Of a stretch of DNA of 64,000 nucleotides, positions 1 to 11,800 are shown piece by piece. A program made the position numbers and the translations under genes. Source of the DNA: Caprimulgus europaeus (taxonomy: Eukaryota > Chordata > Aves > Caprimulgiformes > Caprimulgidae); assembly GCA_907165065.1 (NCBI GenBank), contig OU015528.1, positions 40,725,515-40,789,514 on the forward strand, read 5' to 3'. The notes under the pieces were generated by a model. It searched no databases and was not told where the DNA came from. It was given only the letters and a program-made list of their open reading frames with translations. Each line of letters starts with the position of its first letter. The first letter of the stretch is position 1.

Positions 1-1695
1 TTGTATTTCCAGGAATTATAGTGTGGTGTTAGTAAATCAGTGATTCCGTTCTGCAAACATTCTTATATCACATTTTTTATTTTTTTTCCTGAAAATGACC
101 AAGGAACATGTTAGCAGTTTTTGTCCCATGCTTTAAACTTCACCGTCATCTGCAAACTCAGATTAAAAAGACAAGCAGCATCCGATATTTACAAACTTAA
201 AACTGGCAATATGTATAGTTTTATAAATAAAAAATCATTTCATAGTTCAGTACATTTTAATAACTGTTATTTATAATAAGTTAAATATAGTGTTAGATTA
301 TTACTAATGTAGATCCGTGCTTTCCTGATGGGAATATATTAAAAACAACAACAACAAAACAAAACAAAACCAACAAAAATCCAACAACAAATCACTGCAG
401 GCTGAAGGAATTATTTATTGTAATTTTTTTAAGCAATAAATGTTTCCAATTACTACTCAGAGTTCATTAGTAATTAAATATATTTTGATTAAATATGGCG
501 AAGAAAAAAAAAATTTGAAAGCCCTGACAGTAGAAGAAAAATGATGATAAAGAAAGGAGCTAATCATTAGAATCCAGGAAAAATAAAAGGATGCTATATC
601 AATGTTGAGCCAGAAAATAATGCAGAAAAAACAATGTAGAAAATTTAAAGAGTCAAAGTTCAATTTATAGAACACATAGCTCTGTAAATAAGACATTGCA
701 ATCTCTAGAAACAGTTTCTAAAACAGAAACTTTGTATTAGTTCAACAGTGTAAGGCCTCAGGACTTGTTGGACTTTGTGAGGATTTCCAGACAACCATGA
801 ATTTTTAACAACCAAGTGACAGCTATATGACTTTTATTAGTTTTTGCTTAGCTTTGTGCAATTATGTGGTTGAACATCTGTTGTTATAACAATGTCTACA
901 TATTTTTGCAACTAGTAGTTAGTAACTACAGATAGTTGTTCTGTGCAGAGTGAGGTATCTATGATCCTAGAAAGAAAAAGTTATGTAAAAAGGTACATGA
1001 CAATAAGAGTGTCCTTGAAAGTACAAACACTGTGTCATACCAGAGGTCTAGGGCTATAAAGAGAAGTTAGTGGTCACTGCAGAAAAGCACTTTTGTGAGC
1101 TAGGTAAAACTTGGTTTAGGGATAATAAAGAAAAAAATTGTCTCATACATGTAAAATACCATGTATAATAAAAATCAACATTGTGAGTAAATAAGAGAAC
1201 AACAAAGCAGATCATGTCAGCAAACTCACGTTAACTATAGTGAAACCCACAACTGAAGGGCAAGAATTACTTCCACTGATGTCTCACTTCTTCCAACAGT
1301 GAATTAATAACACTGACAACTCACTATAACAGCATGTTGGAAAGAAAGCTAGAGAAAGGGGTAGAGAAGGTCGATGTATAACAGTTTTACCTGTTTGTTT
1401 ATTTATCATGAGCTGCAATTGAATAACTGAACCTTAACTTATCTATCACTGTAAAGATTTTTTTGTCTTTGCACATCAACTGTGTTTCTTTATCCAACAA
1501 AAATTGTCCTAGCTATAGTGCAAGAAGCAGAAAGGAGTTCTGTCTCTCCCGAGGGAACATTCAAGATGGATCTGATACATATTACTCTCCTTGAGTCATC
1601 TGGCTGGAAAAGGCTTTCAAGAATTTTAGGCACAAGTGATGATTTTCTGTCCTACATAAATGCATTGAATGGTGCTGCAAACCAGTAAAGCTCAG

Positions 1696-1722
1696 TAAAC
1701 ATCTTCACTCTGAAGATGTTTA
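1696..1722. repeat. Perfect 12-bp inverted repeat with 3-nt loop
   Basis: Positions 1696-1707 (TAAACATCTTCA) are the exact reverse complement of 1711-1722, separated by CTC. This would form a tight hairpin or cruciform. It lies just after a short open frame of no known function. No T-run terminator or RNA gene context is seen, so the function is unknown. Confidence 0.85.
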
Positions 1723-2176
1723 ACCATTGGCAGCATCTATGGAAAGGAACTTTTTCTTGTTAGATGGATTTCAACTATTTTTGGAGAATGGTCTTTTGGG
1801 ATCAAGTGTGGCTTTAAATTGAGAAACAGGAGAGAACACCGATACAGGCAACTGTAACTTCCATGCCTGGCTATAATAGGGGATATAGAAAATCAGGTAC
1901 ATGAGGACACAATAAAGGGTATAGGAGTATTTACAAGTATGGTTATGCATATACGTACGGAGTAAAGTTTTATATTAATGGGATTAACAGTCAGACAACA
2001 CACAGCACAGATAATTCAGCAAGAACATTAGCTGAGATCTGAAATAAACAACTAATATAAACTGGTGGAATAAAAAAATTGAGACATTAGTTAATTTATT
2101 TCAATGCATGAGAACAAATGTGATAAGAATAGAAGAAACTTCATAATTGAAATTTTATGCCAGGGCATGTCATTCC

Positions 2177-2398
2177 AAAAAAAAAAAAAAAAAAAGCTAA
2201 AAGTATTTGAAAAATACATATGCTAAGGATAAAAAATAAGGTGATATAAAGATTGAAAACCTGATGTAGGGTAGTCAGCCTTGACTAGATTTATTCAGAG
2301 GAAAATTTAAATTTAAATTTAGATTCAAAAAGGGAAAAAATAAAGGAAATTAATAGGAAAGGATTCTATAACTATGCAAAAAAAAAAAAAAAAAAAAA
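2177..2398. repeat. Two poly(A) runs about 200 bp apart
   Basis: Runs of 19 A (2177-2195) and 21 A (2378-2398). No recognisable retroposed sequence precedes either, so they are listed as simple repeats. Lengths may vary between individuals or be affected by sequencing error. Confidence 0.8.
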
Positions 2399-4389
2399 GA
2401 GAGAAAGAAACAGACATATAGCAGTTCTGCAGTGGAAATGAGGTTACATTTAGAATAATCCAGACACAAGAAAATATTAATTTAATTCTTTGTCTCAGAT
2501 TTTATCCTGACCTTAGTGGAATATAAGTGGAACCGTGTGAAAGCTAATGAGAAACAGGTCAAAGAATGTAGTGAATTGGGAGGTCAGATAGTCTTAATTT
2601 TAAAACATTCTAAGACTGACAGAACATATAATTGCTCTCAACAAATATTCAAAAACTTGAATATCAGAGAGGGATAATTGCTATACAAGTTCAAAGACAA
2701 AGTTGTCACAATAACAAATGGATTTAAGTTGACTGTGCATAATGTTGACCAGAAGTGAGAAGATTTATAATTCTAAAAGAAGAGAGGCTGTAGAGCAACT
2801 CTTCACTCAATAGCAGAGGAAAAACCATAGCTAAATTGAATTTAGTTACCCTATAAAACAGACTTACAATTGTATGACATAATTGACTGTAGGCACTAAG
2901 CACTATTCCAGATGTTTCTTTTCAGTTCTTTGTACTATATTCCTAAATTCCTGTTATTTGCAAGTTTATATATATAAGTTGATTTCAAATGTGTCACAGG
3001 TATAAAATATAGAGAGAGTGTTTCCTTTTTCTCTATCAATTACTTTTTGACCCTAGTTTAGACAGCATTTAACTGATTCCATGGATTTCAAGTTTTATCG
3101 CTTATCTTAGCAAGAGTGTTTTCCTGTATTTGAGCTGTTGTGTTTGTAACTTAAAAAGTAGCTACTACGTGAATGAGAAACAAAAGTTATCATTAGATTT
3201 GTACAAGTGAAGCAAATATACTTGCTATACTGGTCTGATTATCTGTAAATTTATAAGAATGTTTTTGATTGTAGTTTGCACCAGTATTCATAAAAGCAAA
3301 AACTGACCTGAAGATGTGTCAAAAGAACTAGTGTCAACAGGAATTCACCTCAATATTTGTACAGGAATTTAAAAAGCTCACTGCAGTGAGAAGACATCTT
3401 CCCTCCCGACCCATCCCCCACAATTAAGATACCAATTTTCTTGTGACTATAAGGCTTGGAATCACACCTGTAACTTTTCTGCTCTGATACGTGATATCAA
3501 TGTTACAGTCACAGTGTTAGCAAGCACCAGTTAGCACTATTAGAAAACATCTATATTAGCAGTAACTATCCATTTGTCCTCCCTAACATTCCCCTCCTTA
3601 AATGCTAGCCGTAAAGAAGGTTTGTCCCTTCCTTTCAATTCCTCCTAAAGAATACAGCAAATTAGGTATGACTTTGAGAGAGAGGGATAGGAGGGGGTAC
3701 TGTAAATGACTTTGAAGTAATTGTCTATATGTTCACTCTCACACTGTGGGTGACTGGAGAGAGTAGCAATTAACAATTACCTGCAGGAGGACCCTTGGAG
3801 TTCTTAATTAAACAAAGATTGAAGGATAACTCCCAAAGGCAGCATGATCATTGGATGCTTCAGCAAGTGCATAATGTTTAGTAAAAGTATGAACAGAGGT
3901 CCAGGTGACCTCTCTGCAAATGTCAAGTGTGAAATGTTCCACAGAGAAGCCACTATCAGTGCATAAAATGGTCAAACGAGCCCTTGTAAGTAAGGTAGTT
4001 TCTCTGCCAGCAGTTTGATAGCATTCATTTACATGTTATGATAATCAGGGTGGTATTTGTGAAGACACTGACACCCCCTGAGGTCTTTCAGCCTTGACAC
4101 AAGGACATGGAGAGACAGCCTGAAGGCTCTTCTGTCAATGTAAAATGACAATGAATATTTATACTATAATGTGTAGAGAGTTGAATTTACTGAGGAATCA
4201 CGAGGCTTAGAGACACATGGCAGTCAGAAAACTCTTTTGATAAAATCTTGGAAAGCCTGCTAAGGGTTGCTTTTTCCATATGGAAATGACACAAGAGGAA
4301 ACAACAATAAGATATTTTATCTCAGATAAACCTTCTTGTATAAATGATAGCCACTGAAGAGGCTTGTGATAGGTAAATGAGGAACAGAT

Positions 4390-5790
4390 CTTATTGCTAG
4401 ACCACTCTCCATCACCTTTGCTAAGTCATGGGGAACAGGAGAGGTGCCTGAGGACTGGAGGAAGGCAAATGTCACTCCAATCTTCAAAAAGGGCAAGAAG
4501 GAGGACCCGGGTAACTACAGACCGGTCAGCCTCACCTCCATCCCTGGGAAGGTGATGGAACGACTTATCCTTGGTGCCATCTCTAGGCATATCAAGGATA
4601 AGAGGGTTATTAGGGGCAGTCAGCATGGCTTCACCAAGGGGAAGTCATGCTTGACCAACCTTCTAGACTTTTATGAAAACACGACGAGGTGGCTGCATGA
4701 TGGTAGAGCAGTGGATGTGGTCTATCTTGATTTCAGCAAAGCATTTGACACTGTCTCCCACAGCATCCCCACTGATAAATTGAGGAAGTGTGGATTAGAT
4801 GAGGAGGTAGTGAGATGGATTATTAACTGGCTGGTGGGAAGAAGCCAGAGAGTAGTGGTCAACGGGGTGGAGTCTAGTTGGAGACCTGTGTCTAGTGGAG
4901 TCCCTCAGGGGTCAGTACTAGGACCAGTATTATTCAATATATTCATAAATGACCTGGATGAGGGAACAGAGTGCACTGTCAGCAAGTTTGCTGATGATAC
5001 AAAGCTGGGAGGAGTGGCTGACACAGCAGAGGGCTGTGCTGCCACCCACAGGGACCAGGACAGGCTGGAGAGCTGGGCAGGGAAAAACTTGATGAAATAT
5101 AATAAGGGCAAGTGTAGGGTGTTGCACCTGGGCAGGAACAACCCCAGGTTCCAGTATAGGTTGGGGAGTGATCTACTAGAGAGCAGTGTAGGGGAAAGGG
5201 ATCTGGGAGTCCTGGTGGACAGCAGGATGACCATGAGCCAGCACTGTGCCCTTGTGGCCAGGAAGGCCAATGGCATCCTGGGGTGCATTAAAAGGGGTGT
5301 GGTTAGTAGGTCAAGGGAGGTTCTTCTTCCCCTTTACTCTGCCCTGGTGAGGCCACATCTGGAATATTGTGTCCAGTTCTGGGCCCCACAGTTCAAGAAG
5401 GACAGGGAACTGCTTGAGAGAGTCCAGTGAAGAGCCACCAAAATGATTAAGGGAGTGGAGCATCTCCCTTATGAGGAAAGGCTGAGGGAGCTGGGCCTCT
5501 TTAGCTTGGAGAAGAGGAGGCTGAGGGGTGATCTTATTAATGTTTATAAATATTTGAATGGTGAGTGTGAGGAGGATGGGGCCAGGCTCTTCACAGTGAT
5601 GTCCAATGATAGGACAAGGGGTAATGGGTGTAAGCTGGAACACAGGAGATTCTGCTTAAATTTGAGAAAGAACTTCTTTACTGTGAGGGTAACAGAGCAC
5701 TGGAAGAGGCTGCCCAGGGAGGGTGTGGAGTCTCTTTCTCTGGAGACATTCAAGACCCGCCTGGACGCCTTCCTGTGTGAACTCATCTAG
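4390..5790 (+). pseudogene. CR1 ORF2 reverse transcriptase, one in-frame stop
   Basis: Encodes the LINE reverse transcriptase that copies CR1 RNA at a nicked target. One frame is open from about 4390 to 5427, interrupted by TGA at 5428-5430, and continues in the same frame to a TAG at 5788-5790. Visible motifs: [11 protein letters not shown], with the first catalytic Asp at 4729-4731; [12 protein letters not shown] at about 4891-4926; and the FADD catalytic box at 4987-4998. The C-terminal part ([26 protein letters not shown], ending CELI) matches the CR1 ORF2 end. The stop lies where related copies have Arg (VQRRAT), so a CGA-to-TGA change at a CpG is the likely cause. The endonuclease domain is absent through 5' truncation. 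The GTG at 4444 is an internal codon, not a start. Presumed non-functional. Confidence 0.93.
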
Positions 5791-5854
5791 GTGTTCCTGC
5801 TCCGGCAGGGGGATTGGACTAGATGATCTTTTGAGGTCCCTTCCAATCCCTAAT

Positions 5855-5893
5855 ATTCTGTGATTCTGTGATTCTGTGATTCTGTGATTCTGT
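5855..5893 (+). repeat. CR1 3' octamer tail (ATTCTGTG)n
   Basis: Tandem 8-bp units that end the CR1 element. CR1 elements end in such short repeats instead of poly(A). The last unit degenerates at about 5890. Confidence 0.93.
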
Positions 5894-8800
5894 AACAGTT
5901 TTGAACTGAAAGAGCCTATCAATATTGTTTTGGAAAGCAGGTCTTTATCTGTAGTCAAAGCCAATTAGATCCTTCAAAAATTTTTCCTGGGAAGTGAGAA
6001 TGCTGATTAATCTTCTACCTGAAGACATAAAGCCACAATGGTTGCTAAATTGGCTGTGATAGAAGAAAACTACAGGCCACACATCTTTAATTTTGAGATA
6101 TAGCTAAGAACTGGAAAAAATGCTGGAGCTGGGAAACATGACTTATGAGAGTACCAATATAAAAATGCAACTATTTAATTTGGTAACTAGATCTACTAGA
6201 ATTTCTTATACTGTATACAAGACTCGTCTTTCCTAGAGAACATATATGCTCTAACTCAAAACCATCCAGAAGTTTACTCTGAGACAAACTAAATTTCTTT
6301 TTCTCATGAGAAAGACCTCTTGAGAAGAACAAGTCCAGGGGGTGACTAAGAGGTGGTGTTTGGGGTTTTTTGTTTGCTTGTTTGTTTGTTTGTTGTTGGG
6401 GTTGTTTTTTTTTTAAAAAGGGATAGTGGAATCCTTGGCTATGACATCCAAAACTCACTAGCCAGAAATTAAAAAATGGGATGTTTCATGTAAATATGAC
6501 ACTCAATCCCAGAAAGGAGGCTGAGATGAGGAATTTAATAGTGACTTTAAGGGATGCAACAATAATCCATAGCTCTTCAGACTACCTTCAAAATATTGTA
6601 ATCATTCTGTCAGACTTGTCTTCAAGATGGTTTATGCAGAGACAAACCTATAGGTATGTTCTCAGTGCATGGTTGGGTCGCTGTGTTTTCACTTTCTACC
6701 TGGAAGAGATTTAGTGTTTAAAAGAAGTAGGGCCTGTGCAGTCATATATATGAGCTTCTTGAATTAAGACTGAAGCAAACTCAAAAATCTCAAAATGGCT
6801 GTCAAATATTAGTAGAATGTGGTTCATATAAGTATATACACTAAACAAGACTGTTGTTCTTGGAAATGCGATTCCTTAGAGATATCTGTAGCCACAGCCG
6901 TGAGTGTTTTTTTCAGGACAGCTCTTACCATTATGGGCCTTGCTGTGATTTCCAAAGCAGCATTACCCTACAGACAAATTTTCAAGTAGGATGTGATCAA
7001 AAGCATTTCTAATTTCTTGGATTAAACCTGAAAAGAACCTGTAATAGTAGCATGCACTATCTAGCAGCAACAATAATAGTTGCTGATCTAGAAACAGGAG
7101 TGAAGAAAGATTTTTTCATTCAGAAAAGTAATTAATATATTTGTAGTATACTTTGGTGACACTGATGGTCTAGAATGTTGCATAGCAGCAGCTAAGGAGA
7201 AAGGGGATCGTAAATTAAATTTTCAAACCTTTATTATCTTCATTTTTCATAACAGTTCTCTCTTCAGTTTTCAACACATTAATCAAATATATATTTACAG
7301 TCTGAGGTATTTTTCTATTTTTTTCTTTTTAAAAACTATTCTAAAAATTGATGTGATTGTGTTTATGCTAGTATGAAAATCTGCATTCTTCCTAACCTTT
7401 TCCAAAAGACTGTTAAAATGGTGCTCTGCATATCTGAAAATTTATTACCAACAGTAATAAATATAATAATACTACAATCTATGTTATAAAAGTTAGAAAA
7501 ATCCTCTTTAAAAAGCCACAGTGTCAAAAAATATACCTCCTTATTATTCCCAAAATAGTATGCAATCTTTTATTTTTGGACAAGGAATTCACCAAAACAG
7601 ACTTATCAAAATTCCTTGAGCTGACTTTGGTCTATTGTTTATATGTTCTAGGTGTTTTGTATGAGAATAAATTAATAGATTAAGTACATTCACATTTTCA
7701 GCTAGTAGCCTTCCAGATTAGAACACATGATCATAGTTTCTGAATTTTCATTTGTGATTTTATTCCTCACTGTGAATTGGTACAAGCTTAAGGCCTAACA
7801 GGTAACTTATTTACCTTTGGTATGATGTATTTCTTTATATTAGTAACTAAATCAGAAGAAATAGATATTATGCCCTCTTTCACTGCATGGCAGAGCAAGA
7901 AATGCAATAGTAAGTTCGTTATTCTTTCTTTCTACAGAGTAGGATGGTTTCACTTTGAGTGAGTCTACTTTTCATATAATTAGCATGCTTTCAATAAAAA
8001 TTTCTGAATTGTTTCCACTTAGCATAATGTACTTCTCTCTGGAAATGGTCTTGGAATGCACAAGCTCGATTCCATCTAAATGAAAACAAACTGAGAGATG
8101 CACCACTGAAATAAACCTCAGTGTGCTACAACCAGTACAGCTGTTCAGTTCACAGGACTGAATGCCAACCCCTTGAAATGTGCATAGTGTAGAATACCCC
8201 ATTTTCTATGCCCACTGCTTCACTCTAGAGCCATTCCCATTGCATGGCACTTCCTGCTTATGTAAAAGCCTTTATTTATCATTTATTTTCATCAGAGAAA
8301 ACAAATCCATAAATTTTCTTTCTTCTTCCTATAATGAAAAAAACCAAATTTGACAGCGTTAGCAGCCTATATGAATTCCTTGAAGCAGAGACAAATGTTA
8401 GTACAAACTCTTAGCTTTCATACAATCCTGCTGAATTAGAAGCTGTTTACTTATTTCATTTCTTCAATGGAGATAATGAATTATAAGTATAGTTTAAGAA
8501 AAAATATAAGCACTCAGTTTACAAATAGAGCATTGCATTCTGTAAGTCTTCTCATGCTTGATGCTAAGAAGTGCTTCAGTATTACATTAGATCAGAGTCT
8601 ACATTTCGAGAATTAGGGTGGATGTGTCAGTTTCCAAGACTGGGCAATGAGAGATGCACTGTACCAACACTGAATGAAAACAACCTAGTCTTATGAACAT
8701 AAAACAGAAAAATACTTGTTTAATACAGGTTCACTACAAAATACTTTTTTTAAAGAAGTAGTATGAATAATGAATATTTTAAAAAAATAATTTATGTACT

Positions 8801-11800
8801 TTATAAAGGATGAAAACATTTATTTACTGCTAGTGTACATATATAGATGAAAGTAGGGAAATACAACTATATTAACTCACTAGTGGAAGTAACATTAATA
8901 AAACTATTGTTTTACTGTTTTAATAGTTGTAATGCAACCGTGCATCATGCAGGTGACAACAGCTAATCCTGTTTCTGAATGACTGATCATTAAAAGCAGA
9001 CATTCAAGCTTCCATTTTCCCCTGATCTGTGTAACTGAGTGGAGAACTGATACATCCCTCAACAGCTAATATATACTTAGAATTTCCCCAGAAACTGTCC
9101 ATGCTATCCCCTTCTGCAAACATTCAAAAACACTTTTATTCTTGCCTTATACCCACAAGTGAAAAAAAAATCTTCCAAAAAAAGGAAGGCAAGAAGTTTT
9201 TAAAAATATTAGGTCTACTACTGGGCAACAGAGATGGCATGCTGGACCTAGCATAGAAATAAAACAACCTGTCATCACCACATAGTAAACAACAGTTTTA
9301 GGTCACACTAAAGGCTTTGAGCTGTCTAGTTGACCTAGACAGAATAAATATTCTTGACTGTTGACAATAGTTATTGACATGAACTAATTCAAAATAAATT
9401 CATGATTTTTCAAATTTGATTAGTATTTACATTGTCCACTGTCTCATCTTGTAAAACTCTCACAGAATTTAGAAAGTTACTAGTTATACAAAAAACAAGG
9501 AAACATGAAAACTTTTGATTTCTTCAGATTTCCTTGAAGCAGTAGACCTAAGAAGCCTTTTTGTCTCTCTTTACACAATTTCCCTGTAACACTCCACAAC
9601 ATAATGGCATACTGTAGAGACTAAAGTGAGTAACCTAATATGAACAGAAAATCTCATCAAGGGAACCTTCTACTAAATAACTGAAGTCACTTTGTCGGGT
9701 CAAGAAAGTGCAGAGGCTCTTTTGTAAGGTAAGGGATGCCCTACATGTTCAGAAGAACCAAAAGCAGAAACTCTTCTTATACAGAAGTACTTACGTCTGT
9801 GTAATTTACTGGTTTTTGGTTTAGGGAAACCATAAGAAAGACTGAAAATGTAACCCTTCAAGCTCTATTATAAATACAAATACTATGGAAAAAAATGTTT
9901 GTTACAGATAAGGAAGTTTCAGAATGCTGTTGAGTTAGAATTCACTTGCTTGAATAAACATTTCAAATGAATGCAATGTGAACCAAAATATTACCTTCAC
10001 TAAAATAAATACACATTAAAAGAATATACATTAAAATTAATATAACTATAGACAGCTGCAGTTCTTAGAGAAACAGCTGAAACACTTTTACAGAACATGA
10101 TAAAAAGAATGCTGCACCATTTAAAACTGATTGACAGGTAATGAACTATAAAATCTATATTGAAATGTAAATGACAGAGAAAGAATAGCACAAGGCATCA
10201 GTGCTGTAGTCACAGGGCTGAAAGATGGGTAAATTTCTGAGAAGAAATCTCTCCGAAATTAAACAAATTAAAGACTGATGAAAAATCTATGTGTTCTGAT
10301 TGGATTAACGAGTTGCTGAGAAACAGAACATCACTGTAATTTAACATGACTGTTAAACGGATGATTTTTGCTTATATCAAGCTTCTCATACAGTTGAAAA
10401 TGAGACACCAGTAAAACAAAATACATTCCTTCACATCTGGCCTTTCCTTGTTATAACGTATGTTAACCATGTTACCAGCTTACCATCCAAGTTTTAATAT
10501 GGTAAGTGCTTAATGAAGAAAACATTAGTTTATTCTGAACTTTCAGTTCAGGACTAATTTGCTCTGTATCTGCTTTTAATTCCTTTCTAAGAAAATCTTC
10601 TCTCAATCTATTTGATAAGCAGAATTCAGATAGCAATATTCACTTGCAACATTTTCTTGGAATTGTTTTGTTTTGCCTTTTTTTTCTAAAAGTTCCTCTG
10701 GTTCCTTTCTTGCACATAACAAAAATTTTCAATATTTTCAATATTTTCATTCAACGGACCACAGTTCACACCTTGAAGTCTCCTGCTAATCTGCAGGATA
10801 AAATCACTTTCAAAATGTTTTCAGATAAACACTGTGGTAAGAACTCATGATAGTTGTTATAAACTTTGATACTTAAAAGTGATCTATATTCACTTAAAAG
10901 TCTGAAGATTACTCCTCCAAATGGTTTATAAATTGATTGGTTCCTTAGGGACATTCTCACAACATTCAATCTGCATGTAAGTTGATTTCTATATGAAGTA
11001 TTCAACACCTTAATATACTGCCTCTACAGACAGTCAATTAGCAAATAGTAATTTCCCTAAAGTTTCAGCACCAATGGCAAGAATATGAAATATAATAATC
11101 TAGCTATTGAAGAAGGGGGCTTTTATTTCAAGATTTTGGTAACTTCACTCACTATTAGCCAGAAAGTTCTATTAGGTTGTATGATCTTAATCTTCATACC
11201 AGTAGATCATCACAGTTTGCCTTGCATTATGTTTAGACATATTTTCAGAAAGTAATTTATTCTTGCTTTTAAGTCATTATTAAAGATGCACTGCATTTTC
11301 ATGAATGCACTATACAGTTCCTAGGCTTTCTTTCCATTCACAAGCATGTTTGAAGGGTAATGCCTTAAGTTTATAATAAATTAAAGCAACAACATAGGTC
11401 CTCTACATCTTAGCATAGTCTAAAAAACTCATTCGAATAGTTTCCCTGACAACTTCAAACTATTAATCCTCAAGTTAATTTTTAAGTGCATCCTCAGTGA
11501 ATTTTCACCTCTTATACCTTGGTACCTATGTTAGATGATTTTAATGTTGTGTTCTTCAACTTCACAAAGAAATAATGTTTAAACACTAAAGACCATGATA
11601 TTCCTTAGCAGGTTCTCCAGATAATTTCTGAGGATAACAGGTTTCTGATTACCCTGTCTCTTTTTCAGCAGCATTGCATATTAATGTAATGCAAAGGAAC
11701 AAGCTACTGTCATCATTAAGCTCCTTTCCCATGTTTTCAAAATCCTGAAATTGTGAAATCACTTGAGTACAATTCATCTTTGAATATTTTTCTTTTTTCC

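Larger units (their letters stand above)
1..4387. other. Unique AT-rich noncoding DNA, no gene seen
   Basis: No recognisable exon, repeat family or RNA gene. Short open frames here (for example near 460-700 on - and 1480-1690 on +) have no recognisable domain and are of chance length for AT-rich DNA. It contains an A-rich CAA-type stretch at about 339-390, two poly(A) runs (2177-2195 and 2378-2398), a short AAATTT tandem at 2303-2320 and a hairpin at 1696-1722, listed separately. Confidence 0.6.
4388..5893 (+). mobile_element. CR1 LINE, 5'-truncated, young copy
   Basis: A 1.5-kb 3' portion of a CR1 non-LTR retrotransposon. It begins inside the reverse-transcriptase domain, at a peptide reading [10 protein letters not shown], and runs through the ORF2 C-terminus, a short 3' UTR and a tail of about four to five ATTCTGTG-type units (about 5855-5893). 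5' truncation is the normal result of target-primed reverse transcription. The 3' UTR (about 5791-5855) matches the short tails at 49333-49430 and 62037-62141 in the opposite orientation, so three copies of one subfamily are present. The reading frame is almost intact, which points to a recent insertion. The subfamily is not named, because that needs a consensus library. Confidence 0.95.

Noticed and set aside
1482..1688. 68-codon + frame considered as a possible small gene or exon
   Set aside because: No recognisable domain, no clear splice or promoter context, and a length expected by chance. The following hairpin does not make it a gene.
5855..5893. Short tandem repeats considered as a CRISPR-like array
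   Set aside because: The units are 8 bp with no spacers and are the known CR1 3' tail, in a vertebrate genome.
6171..6458. 95-codon minus frame with a Lys/Gln-rich stretch
   Set aside because: The KKKQPQQQTNKQ part is a translation of the TTTG simple repeat, and the rest has no domain.
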